Shown piece after piece: positions 25,531 through 32,040 of a DNA stretch of 35,773 bases; the first letter of the stretch is position 1, and the number at the start of each line of letters is the position of its first letter. A program made the position numbers and the translations under genes. Below the pieces are notes generated by a model. The model was not told where the DNA came from, made no database searches, and worked only from the letters and a program-made list of their open reading frames with translations. The stretch is from JAPLDA01 sp043787975 (GTDB lineage: Bacteria > Bacteroidota > Bacteroidia > AKYH767-A > 2013-40CM-41-45): contig JAYVUK010000028.1 in NCBI GenBank assembly GCA_043787975.1, positions 1 through 35,773 of the forward strand. Direction: 5' to 3'.

Positions 25531-25573
25531 TATCGAATTACGAATGAAATGCGATACTACGAATACGCGAATT
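25531..25573 (+). repeat. REP-like intergenic repeat, solitary copy A
   Basis: A 43-base element with GAATTACGAAT at 25535-25545 and TACGAATACGCGAATT at 25558-25573. It matches 30567-30609 at 38 of 43 positions, with all five mismatches in the middle ten bases. It sits seven bases past the transketolase stop, with no GxxExxY gene beside it. Confidence 0.8.
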
Positions 25574-25609
25574 TTCTGCACTCATTTATGAGAACTTTTT
25601 ATTACCATC

Positions 25610-27049
25610 ATGAAAAAAAAATCAGCTCTATTTATTACTGATGCAATCTCAAACATTAGATATCTCGTTACATATCTTTCGCTTTCCAGTGTCTTGATTC
25701 TTGCATCTTGCCTCCCCGCCTCTGCTCAAAAACAAAAAAAAGAAAAGGAAAAAGAAAATACAACACTTACACGTATCGAATTTTTATTTGATGCGTCGCA
25801 GAGCATGTATGGTCGTTGGCAGACAGGAACAAAAATCGAGATTGCTAAAAAGCTTATGAATCAATTGCTCGATAGTTTACGACACATCGACAACATTGAA
25901 GTTGCGCTACGTGTATATGGTCACCTGAAACCTTTTCCTCCGCAGGATTGCGATGATACCCGATTAGAAGTTCCGTTCGGCAAAGGAAACATTTCCCAGA
26001 TTCAGCAAGTTTTAAAAAATCTTATTCCAAAAGGAACAACACCCATTGCCCGTTCACTCGAACAGTGCGGAAACGATTTTCCACAAAGTAAAAGCCGCAA
26101 CATTATCATTCTTGTAACGGATGGAATCGAAGAATGCAAAGGTGATCCATGTGCTGTTTCTGCAGCGCTCGTGAAGAAAGGAGTCACCCTAAAACCGTTT
26201 GTAATCGGAATGGGATTGGATGAAGCATTGAAAAAAACATTCGACTGTGTCGGAAAATTTTATGATGCATCAAGCGAAGAAACATTCCGCGAGGCATTGA
26301 ATGTGGTGATTTCACAGGCCCTGAACAACACGACCATGCAAGTGAATCTGCTGGACATCTACAACAAGCCAACCGAAACCAACGTGAACATGACGTTCTA
26401 TGATTCATTCGGAAACATGCGTTACAATTTCATTCACACCATCAACAACCGCGGCAATCCTGATACCTTGACGATTAATCCGCTTGTCATGTACAATATT
26501 TTAGTTCACACCATTCCTCCTGTTCACAAGGATTCAATAACTCTCACTCCCGGAAAACATACCATTGTTGGTATTGATGCACCGCAGGGTTACCTTTACC
26601 TTAAGTTTGACGGAATGCCTGAATACAAGAAACTGCAAACCATCATTCGAAAGCATGGTGAAATGGCTACGCTGAATATTCAAAGCTTCAACAACACCGA
26701 AAAGTACATTGTCGGAAAATACGATCTTGAAATTCTCACCTTACCAAGAATCTATCTTGAAAGCGTTGACATTGCTCAAAGCAAAACGACAACGATTGAA
26801 ATCCCACGACCCGGAATTGCTTCATTCGTTACCAACGGTCCCGGAACGGGAGGTATTTTCGAGGAAGTTAAAAATGATCTTCGGTTAGTATATAACCTGG
26901 ATGAAAATTCTACCAAAGAAACAGTGATTCTTCAGCCGGGAAATTACCGTGTCGTGTACCGCTCAAAAAATTCCAAAGAATCCATTTACACCATTGAAAA
27001 AAAGTTTGTGATCACTTCCGGAGATTCACGCGTTGTCGTATTGAACTAA
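25610..27049 (+). CDS. Exported von Willebrand factor A-domain protein
   Basis: A 479-residue exported protein. The N-terminus has a long hydrophobic signal (SSVLILASCLPASAQ): LASC could be a lipobox (Cys34), or ASA|Q a signal peptidase I site, so lipoprotein versus soluble is open. The VWA domain (about 54-240) has an intact MIDAS: DASQS (D61, S63, S65), GTTPIA (T143/144) and TDG (D171). VWA domains mediate metal-dependent protein binding. Residues 245-479 are beta-rich with repeated carboxypeptidase-regulatory-like modules (HTIVGIDAPQGYLYLKFDG, and QPGNYRVVYRSKN near the end). A Lys/Glu linker (about 41-50) follows the signal. It lies between the transketolase halves, 26 bases before the second, and is likely co-transcribed with it. 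Function unknown. Confidence 0.8.
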   Translation: MKKKSALFITDAISNIRYLVTYLSLSSVLILASCLPASAQKQKKEKEKENTTLTRIEFLFDASQSMYGRWQTGTKIEIAKKLMNQLLDSLRHIDNIEVALRVYGHLKPFPPQDCDDTRLEVPFGKGNISQIQQVLKNLIPKGTTPIARSLEQCGNDFPQSKSRNIIILVTDGIEECKGDPCAVSAALVKKGVTLKPFVIGMGLDEALKKTFDCVGKFYDASSEETFREALNVVISQALNNTTMQVNLLDIYNKPTETNVNMTFYDSFGNMRYNFIHTINNRGNPDTLTINPLVMYNILVHTIPPVHKDSITLTPGKHTIVGIDAPQGYLYLKFDGMPEYKKLQTIIRKHGEMATLNIQSFNNTEKYIVGKYDLEILTLPRIYLESVDIAQSKTTTIEIPRPGIASFVTNGPGTGGIFEEVKNDLRLVYNLDENSTKETVILQPGNYRVVYRSKNSKESIYTIEKKFVITSGDSRVVVLN

Positions 27050-27075
27050 ACGTAGAACTTGAAACATAAAACCAA

Positions 27076-28044
27076 ATGAAAAAATTTACTTACACTGAAA
27101 AGAAAGATACCCGCTCAGGTTTTGGTGCCGGGTTGCTTGAACTTGGAAGAAAAAATCCGAATGTTGTTGCATTGTGTGCTGATCTCACCGGTTCACTGAA
27201 GATGGATGCTTTTGAAAAAGAATTTCCTGATCGTTTTTTCCAGGTCGGAATTGCTGAAGCAAACATGATGGGCATTGCAGCGGGCTTAACCATCGGAGGA
27301 AAAATTCCATTCACCGGAACGTTTGCAAATTTTTCGACCGGCCGCGTCTACGATCAGATCAGGCAATCCATTGCCTACTCCGGAAAGAATGTAAAAATAT
27401 GTGCATCCCATGCAGGCATCACGCTTGGAGAAGACGGAGCCACTCACCAAATTCTTGAGGACATCGGCATGATGCGCATGTTGCCGGGAATGGTTGTTAT
27501 TAATCCATGTGATTATAACCAAACCAAAGCCGCAACCATAGCAATAGCTGAACACACAGGTCCGGTCTATCTTCGCTTCGGCCGCCCGGTTGTTCCTGTC
27601 TTTACTCCTTCCGATCAGAAATTTGAAATAGGGAAAGCAATTACTTTTAATGAAGGAACAGACGTTTCCATTTTTGCAACGGGTCACCTCGTTTGGAAAG
27701 CACTGGAAGCGTGTGAAATGCTCGAAGAAAAAGGTATTCATGCTGAAGTAATCAACATTCATACGATTAAACCATTGGATGTAGCCGCCGTCCTACGCTC
27801 AGTGAAAAAAACCGGTTGCGTAGTTACTGCGGAAGAACATCAAATCAATGGCGGATTAGGCGATGCAATTGCTCATGTGCTTTGTAAAGATTACCCGGCA
27901 CCAATCGAATTTGTAGCTGTGAACGATACATTCGGTGAAAGCGGGACTCCTGAGCAACTGATGATAAAATACGGGTTGGACAGCAGCAATATTGTAGACG
28001 CTGCATTGAAAACAATTACACGTAAGAAGAACGAGTACGTTTAA
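27076..28044 (+). CDS. Transketolase, C-terminal subunit
   Basis: A 322-residue protein with the transketolase pyrimidine-binding domain. The conserved Glu that activates TPP lies in QVGIAEANMMGIAAGL (about residues 56-71), and FTGTFANFSTGRVYDQIRQ follows. The C-terminal domain has PVYLRFGRP, TEEHQ-type (TAEEHQINGGLGDAI) and FGESGTPEQL motifs. It pairs with the N-terminal subunit at 24682 to form the full enzyme. The distance between the halves (about 1.55 kb) is filled by the VWA gene and a REP-like repeat. Only 26 bases separate it from the VWA stop, so it likely depends on read-through. Confidence 0.93.
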   Translation: MKKFTYTEKKDTRSGFGAGLLELGRKNPNVVALCADLTGSLKMDAFEKEFPDRFFQVGIAEANMMGIAAGLTIGGKIPFTGTFANFSTGRVYDQIRQSIAYSGKNVKICASHAGITLGEDGATHQILEDIGMMRMLPGMVVINPCDYNQTKAATIAIAEHTGPVYLRFGRPVVPVFTPSDQKFEIGKAITFNEGTDVSIFATGHLVWKALEACEMLEEKGIHAEVINIHTIKPLDVAAVLRSVKKTGCVVTAEEHQINGGLGDAIAHVLCKDYPAPIEFVAVNDTFGESGTPEQLMIKYGLDSSNIVDAALKTITRKKNEYV

Positions 28045-28052
28045 TGTTCAAG

Positions 28053-28089
28053 GTTTAAAGTAAGCTTCCAGCAACCTTAAACTTTAAAC
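28053..28089. repeat. Inverted repeat between transketolase and sigma factor genes
   Basis: GTTTAAAGT (28053-28061) and ACTTTAAAC (28081-28089) form a perfect 9-base stem with a 19-base loop. AACCTTAAA also occurs twice in the right half (28073-28081 and 28094-28102). It could be a weak terminator or a decayed intergenic repeat; the T-tract is poor. Confidence 0.45.
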
Positions 28090-28109
28090 TTTTAACCTTA
28101 AACCAGCAG

Positions 28110-28655
28110 ATGGATTACACCGATAGCGAGCTTCTTGAACAATTTCGGAATGAAGATTCACGCCACTTTGCGTTTAATCTGCTTATGAAAAAATACCAGC
28201 AACGCTTGTATTGGCACATTCGTAAAATTGTGATTGATCATGAAGATGCGAATGACGTAATTCAAAATACATTTATCAAAGTATGGAAATCACTGGATGG
28301 TTTCAGGGAAGACTCCCAACTTTACACCTGGCTTTATCGCATTGCGACAAATGAATCCATCACACTGCTCAACCAGAAGAAAAAAAGATTCTTTATTCCT
28401 TTTCAAGATGTGGAATACGAACTGTCAAATCATTTGACAAGTGATGTCTATTTCAGTGGTGACAGGATCCAATTGAAGCTCCAACAGGCCATTTTAAAAC
28501 TGCCGACCCAGCAACGGATTGTTTTTAACATGAAATATTTTGACGGGATGAAATATGAAGAAATTTCAGCAGTCCTGAAAGTGACCGTTGGGGCATTGAA
28601 GGCCTCTTATCACCATGCCGTCAAGAAGATCGAAAAATATATCAAAGAAGATTAA
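28110..28655 (+). CDS. ECF-type RNA polymerase sigma factor
   Basis: A 181-residue sigma-70 family protein. Region 2 (about 20-88) contains DHEDANDVIQNTFIKVWKSL and LYTWLYRIATNESI, the usual ECF pattern for core binding and -10 recognition. Region 4 (about 125-178) has QQRIVFNMKYFDGMKYEEIS and a helix-turn-helix with VGALKASYHHAVKKI. It heads a three-gene same-strand unit: sigma, a membrane protein and a small exported protein. Such order in Bacteroidota usually denotes sigma, anti-sigma-like and envelope-stress partner genes, so regulation by an envelope signal is inferred. Confidence 0.92.
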   Translation: MDYTDSELLEQFRNEDSRHFAFNLLMKKYQQRLYWHIRKIVIDHEDANDVIQNTFIKVWKSLDGFREDSQLYTWLYRIATNESITLLNQKKKRFFIPFQDVEYELSNHLTSDVYFSGDRIQLKLQQAILKLPTQQRIVFNMKYFDGMKYEEISAVLKVTVGALKASYHHAVKKIEKYIKED

Positions 28656-28700
28656 ACCCTTTGAGGCAAATGCCATCAAAAGAACCAGTTTAACAAGAAA

Positions 28701-29261
28701 ATGAGACCCGACTATTTAAACGATGATGAATCAGAAAATCCGACTCCCGGATTTTCAAACGTGAATAAAAAGAATCCGTTCATTGTTCCTGAAAATTATT
28801 TTGATTCACTCGCCGATAACATACAGGCAAAAATCAATGCTCTTCCTGATGTGGAAAAAATGAGCAGGGAAAATCTTTTCCGGGTTCCTGAAGGACATTT
28901 TGATTCACTTCCTTCTTCTGTTCAGCAACGAATCATGGATGGAAAGAAGAAAAACATGTTGGAAGAATGGATTTCAATTGCATTGCGTCCTAAGTATTCC
29001 GTTTCATTTGCAATCCTTGTTATCGTAGCAATTTTCGGAATAAAGTATTTTTTAAAACCAACGACCAGTGAAAAACCCGGTAGTTCTCTTTCTTATAACG
29101 AAGTAATGAATTCAGAGTACATTGCTCAGTTGGACGAGGCATCTTTAATTGACATGTTAGAGCAGGAAGATAAGGACAACGGTGTTAAGGAAGATAACAG
29201 TCTCGAACAATATTTAATGGATAACGATCTTGATATTTCTCAAATTGAGGATCATCTCTAA
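28701..29261 (+). CDS. Single-pass membrane protein with duplicated motif, putative anti-sigma factor
   Basis: A 186-residue protein with one transmembrane helix at about 100-117. The N-terminal cytoplasmic part carries a duplicated motif: NPFIVPENYFDSL (25-37, then NIQAKI) and NLFRVPEGHFDSL (58-70, then VQQRI). The part after the helix is strongly acidic (for example LEQEDKDNGVKEDNSLEQYL). No zinc-binding anti-sigma motif (HxxxCxxC) is visible, so it is not a classical ZAS protein. Its place right after the ECF sigma gene, and its topology, suggest that it binds the sigma factor at the membrane; this is inferred from context. Confidence 0.65.
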   Translation: MRPDYLNDDESENPTPGFSNVNKKNPFIVPENYFDSLADNIQAKINALPDVEKMSRENLFRVPEGHFDSLPSSVQQRIMDGKKKNMLEEWISIALRPKYSVSFAILVIVAIFGIKYFLKPTTSEKPGSSLSYNEVMNSEYIAQLDEASLIDMLEQEDKDNGVKEDNSLEQYLMDNDLDISQIEDHL

Positions 29262-29328
29262 AATTATTTCTAAAACACAAACCATGATGAATATTTTACG
29301 AGCGAGGAAAAAATTAAATTTCAGACCG

Positions 29329-29793
29329 ATGAAAAGGAGTAAATGCATTTTCATATCAGTACTGCTTTTTGTGAGTACTTCTGTTTTTACCCAGCCGCAA
29401 CGACCTGTACGCGAAAAGGTAGAAACCATGAAGGTTGGTTTTATCACGGAGCGATTAAACCTCACCGTTGAAGAAGCAAAAACATTTTGGCCTGTTTATA
29501 ACCAATACCAGGATGAGTTGGAAACACTTCGCAAACCTCGCAGGGAAAATCTCATGAATGCAAAAAAGAATTTTGATGAAATGAGCGACAAGGATATTGA
29601 AAAAGCAGTTGACAGTGAAATTGCATTCAGGCAAAGCGAATTGGACCTTTTGAAAAAATATCATCCCCAGTTCAAAAAAGTCTTGCCTATAAAGAAGGTT
29701 GCAAAATTATATCGTGCCGAAGAAGATTTCAAAGGAAAGATAGTTGATATGATTCACGAAAAAAGAGAGAACAAGAGAGGCTTTCAAAAATAA
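29329..29793 (+). CDS. Small exported helical protein (Spy/CpxP-like sensor candidate)
   Basis: About 154 residues from the ATG at 29329, giving the signal peptide MKRSKCIFISVLLFVSTSVFTQP. An in-frame ATG at 29284 would add 15 residues and is less likely. The mature protein is helical and charged. The segment FITERLNLTVEEAKTFWPVYNQY, followed by KKYHPQFKKVLPIKKVAKLYRAEEDFK, is the common pattern of Bacteroidota periplasmic proteins found in ECF-sigma operons; it recalls the LTxxQ motif of the Spy/CpxP chaperones. It probably monitors or protects the envelope in this sigma system. Function is inferred from context and fold. Confidence 0.65.
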   Translation: MKRSKCIFISVLLFVSTSVFTQPQRPVREKVETMKVGFITERLNLTVEEAKTFWPVYNQYQDELETLRKPRRENLMNAKKNFDEMSDKDIEKAVDSEIAFRQSELDLLKKYHPQFKKVLPIKKVAKLYRAEEDFKGKIVDMIHEKRENKRGFQK

Positions 29794-29835
29794 TTTTTGG
29801 GTTACTTCTGTTTTGAAAAATGATATTCAATAAAA

Positions 29836-29869
29836 TCTAATTTCCAACTTCCAACATCTATTTGCCAGC
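29836..29869. repeat. Short intergenic repeat, TCCAACTTCCAA type, copy 1
   Basis: The sequence TCTAATTTCCAACTTCCAAC, with the bases that follow, resembles 35209-35242 (TCTAACCTCCAACTTCCAAT...), sharing a run of 12 bases. Both copies overlap the 3' end of a minus-strand gene. Confidence 0.35.
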
Positions 29870-30559
29870 TTCCATTTCAAAGTATTTCCAAAGTTTTTCA
29901 TCTGGCACAGGAGCGGTGATAGTGATCTCTTCTTTCTTTATCGGATGAATGAAAGAAATTTTTCGGGCGTGAAGGTGAATGGAGCCATCCTCATTCGTTC
30001 TGTCAAAACCATACTTCACATCTCCTTTTATCGGGCAACCAATTGCTGCAAGCTGCGCGCGAATCTGGTGATGTCTTCCTGTATGAGGATTGATTTCAAG
30101 TAAAAAATAATTGTCTGATTTCACGATGATTTTGTAATCGAGCCAGGATCGCAATGAATCTTTTACTTCTTTCTCATAGGCTTTGCTTTTGTTTTTTGCC
30201 TCGTCTTTTTTGAGATAGTGAATCAAAGAACCGGTTTCGTTTTCCGGTTTATTTTTAACGACAGCCCAATACGTTTTCTGAATTTTTTTTTCACGGAACA
30301 GCTCATTCATCCGTTCCAATGCTTTGCTGGTGCGCGCAAACAACACAACTCCGCTAACAGGACGGTCAATGCGATGAATCACTCCCAAAAATGCAGCTCC
30401 CGGTTTCTGGTATTTTTCTTTTACATACTCTTTCACAAACTCCATCAGGGTTTTATCGCCCGTTTTGTCACCCTGTACAATATCACCAACCTTTTTATTG
30501 ATGGCGATGATGTGATTGTCTTCGTATAAGACTTCAAGAGATTTTGAAACATCTGACAT
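29858..30559 (-). CDS. RluA-family rRNA/tRNA pseudouridine synthase
   Basis: A 233-residue protein of the RluA family that isomerises uridine to pseudouridine in structured RNA. The catalytic block HRIDRPVSGVVLFART has Asp65 as the nucleophile (HRLDxxTSG in most members). Motif GAAFLGVIHRIDRPVSG, then QKTYWAVVKNKP, then HTGRHHQIRAQLAAIGCPIKGDVKYG complete the family signature. There is no S4 domain at the N-terminus, so it is a short, stand-alone member; the exact RNA target cannot be told. A REP-like repeat ends just upstream of its start, and no TAnnTTTG box is visible there. Confidence 0.9.
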   Translation of the reverse strand: MSDVSKSLEVLYEDNHIIAINKKVGDIVQGDKTGDKTLMEFVKEYVKEKYQKPGAAFLGVIHRIDRPVSGVVLFARTSKALERMNELFREKKIQKTYWAVVKNKPENETGSLIHYLKKDEAKNKSKAYEKEVKDSLRSWLDYKIIVKSDNYFLLEINPHTGRHHQIRAQLAAIGCPIKGDVKYGFDRTNEDGSIHLHARKISFIHPIKKEEITITAPVPDEKLWKYFEMEAGK

Positions 30560-30566
30560 GGCTCTG

Positions 30567-30609
30567 TATCGAATTACGAATGAGAGGCGAATTTACGAAT
30601 ACGCGAATT
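30567..30609 (+). repeat. REP-like repeat, left arm (copy B) of the GxxExxY cassette
   Basis: GAATTACGAAT (30571-30581), seven bases, then GAATTTACGAATACGCGAA (30589-30607). Both blocks recur as perfect inverted copies at 31076-31086 and 31038-31056. The whole 43 bases match solitary copy A at 38 positions. The left end is eight bases from the rluA-family start codon. Confidence 0.85.
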
Positions 30610-30617
30610 AGGATTCA

Positions 30618-31025
30618 TCACTTTTCTTTAATGACGCTTACGATTCTTTTAGATGTTACCCCCCTGTTTGTAAAATTGACAAGTATTGCAAGTTCTAAGT
30701 CAGAGACTTTCAGATAGTTCAGTACCTGATCGAGATGAACTTTGGAATAGCGAACGTCTTTTTTTAATTCGACAATTATTTTTTCATCGATTAAAAAATC
30801 AAAAATGCTCCTACCGATCACCTTGTCTTTGAAGGTCACCGGAAAATATACCTGATCCTTAAATGAAATTTTTTTTTCTTGGAATAATACCTTCATTCCG
30901 TTATGATATGTTTTTTCTGCATGTCCGGGACCCAATTGATTAAATACTTCAAATGCGCATCCCATAATTGCATAACTTAGGTCAGGATATAAAATATCTT
31001 GCCTGTTGAGTTTAGGTCTTTCCAC
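30618..31025 (-). CDS. GxxExxY protein (PD-(D/E)XK nuclease-like fold)
   Basis: A 135-residue protein. It has the namesake motif GHAEKTY in LGPGHAEKTYHNGM (about residues 32-45). The nuclease-like core follows: RSIFDFLIDEKIIVELKKD, with Asp and the E-x-K (VELKK) typical of PD-(D/E)XK folds. LDQVLNYLKVSDLELAILVNFT closes the fold. Members of this family are often present in many copies in Bacteroidota and lack a firm function. The start is a GTG at 31025 with no ATG; the frame stays open upstream into the right repeat. The gene lies between inverted REP-like arms. Whether it has nuclease activity is unknown. Confidence 0.85.
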   Translation of the reverse strand: MERPKLNRQDILYPDLSYAIMGCAFEVFNQLGPGHAEKTYHNGMKVLFQEKKISFKDQVYFPVTFKDKVIGRSIFDFLIDEKIIVELKKDVRYSKVHLDQVLNYLKVSDLELAILVNFTNRGVTSKRIVSVIKEK

Positions 31026-31037
31026 GGTAATAGTTTT

Positions 31038-31086
31038 TTCGCGTATTCGTAAATTCGTACCGATATTTCATCGGGATTCGTAATTC
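31038..31086 (-). repeat. REP-like repeat, right arm (copy C) of the GxxExxY cassette
   Basis: Minus-strand copy: GAATTACGAAT (31086-31076), then a 19-base insert holding a small hairpin (CCGAT and ATCGG at 31060-31064 and 31070-31074), then GAATTTACGAATACGCGAA (31056-31038). It differs from copies A and B by the insert length (19 versus 7 bases in B) and lies 12 bases before the gene's GTG. Confidence 0.85.
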
Positions 31087-31112
31087 TGTACAGGTGTTTT
31101 TAAGATCAAAAA

Positions 31113-31931
31113 TTAGTACTGCTCCTTCTCACTCGGAAATTTTTTATTCTTCACATCACTGATATAATCGGCAGTAGCTTTTTTTATTTCATCGTAAAGA
31201 TTTAAGTATCTTCTCAGAAAGCGTGGGCTGAATTCATGCGTGATGCCAAGCATATCGTGCAATACGAGAACTTGTCCGTCTACTTTGTTCCCTGCGCCAA
31301 TGCCAATGATAGGGATGTGGAGCTCGCCGGCAACTTTTGCAGCAAGCGTAGCCGGAATTTTTTCAAGTACAATGGCAAAACATCCTGCTTCCTGTAGAAT
31401 GTGTGCGTCTTCTAATAATTTTTTTGCTTCTTCTTTTTCCTTTGCCCTAACAACATAGGTACCGAATTTATAAATGGACTGAGGAGTTAAACCCAGGTGT
31501 CCCATCACGGGAACGCCGGCAGAAAGAATGCGCTCGATGGAGTCTTTTACTTCTCTTCCTCCTTCGAGTTTGATCGCATGGGCTCCGGATTCTTTCATGA
31601 TCCGAATGGATGTATTCAATGCTTCCTTAGAATTTCCCTGGTACGAGCCGAACGGAAGATCAACCACAACCAAGGCACGTTTCACAGCTCTTACGACAGA
31701 AGAAGCATGATAAATCATTTGATCAAGCGTAATAGGCAATGTCGTTTCATGGCCTGCCATGACATTGGAAGCAGAATCACCTACCAGTAGCACATCAATG
31801 CCTGCATCATCAAGGATCTTAGCCAATGAAAAGTCATAGGCTGTTAGCATGCTTATTTTTTCACCACGTTTTTTCATTTCCTGGAGCGTATGCGTGGTGA
31901 TCTTTTTTTCTTCGTTCTTAGCGATTGACAT
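31113..31931 (-). CDS. panB: 3-methyl-2-oxobutanoate hydroxymethyltransferase PanB
   Basis: PanB adds a hydroxymethyl group from methylene-THF to 2-oxoisovalerate to give ketopantoate in pantothenate (CoA) synthesis. From ATG 31931 the product is 272 residues, the usual length. MLTAYDFSLAKILDDAGID opens the barrel, GDSASNVMAGHETTLPIT carries the metal and substrate site (GDS at 51-53), and VDLPFGSY, KLEGG, GHLGLTPQS and LEKIP follow. The final EP-loop region has GIGAGNKVDGQVLVLHDMLG. An upstream in-frame ATG at 32030 adds 33 non-family residues and lies above the promoter box at 31971-31978. It is divergent from the lipoprotein gene. Confidence 0.95.
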   Translation of the reverse strand: MSIAKNEEKKITTHTLQEMKKRGEKISMLTAYDFSLAKILDDAGIDVLLVGDSASNVMAGHETTLPITLDQMIYHASSVVRAVKRALVVVDLPFGSYQGNSKEALNTSIRIMKESGAHAIKLEGGREVKDSIERILSAGVPVMGHLGLTPQSIYKFGTYVVRAKEKEEAKKLLEDAHILQEAGCFAIVLEKIPATLAAKVAGELHIPIIGIGAGNKVDGQVLVLHDMLGITHEFSPRFLRRYLNLYDEIKKATADYISDVKNKKFPSEKEQY

Positions 31932-31970
31932 ATTCGGAATTCGGTTTACTGGTTTGATGCTGATGTCGCT

Positions 31971-31978
31971 CAAAACTA
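31971..31978 (-). promoter_or_regulatory. -7 element of panB
   Basis: TAGTTTTG on the minus strand, 39 bases before ATG 31931; it supports the shorter start. Confidence 0.5.
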
Positions 31979-32009
31979 CAAAATAGTTCTCTGTTACGAT
32001 TAAAAGTTT

Positions 32010-32017
32010 TAGTTTTG
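32010..32017 (+). promoter_or_regulatory. -7 element of the lipoprotein gene
   Basis: TAGTTTTG matches TAnnTTTG, 23 bases before ATG 32041. It is 31 bases from the panB box, so the two genes share a compact divergent promoter region. Confidence 0.5.
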
Positions 32018-32040
32018 GAACTTCAATCATAAATTGTCAA

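Larger units (their letters stand above)
30571..31086 (-). mobile_element. Candidate mobile cassette: GxxExxY gene between inverted REP-like repeats
   Basis: A 516-base unit with outer arms of 11 perfect bases and inner arms of 19 perfect bases, and one gene inside (30618-31025). CTGTA occurs just outside both ends (30564-30568 and 31086-31090), which might be a target duplication, though the arm edges are not fully symmetrical (31086 is shared with the outer arm). No transposase of a known kind is present. Mobility is inferred. Confidence 0.5.

Noticed and set aside
27286..27762. Minus-strand open frame of about 158 codons opposite the transketolase C-subunit
   Set aside because: Antisense shadow; the plus-strand gene carries all the catalytic motifs.
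29785..29799. Small palindrome CAAAAATAATTTTTG at the end of the Spy-like gene
   Set aside because: The stem is only seven A/T-rich pairs and includes the stop codon, so it is too weak to call a terminator.
31932..32030. N-terminal extension of PanB
   Set aside because: It adds 33 residues not found in PanB, and the -7 box at 31971-31978 lies within it.
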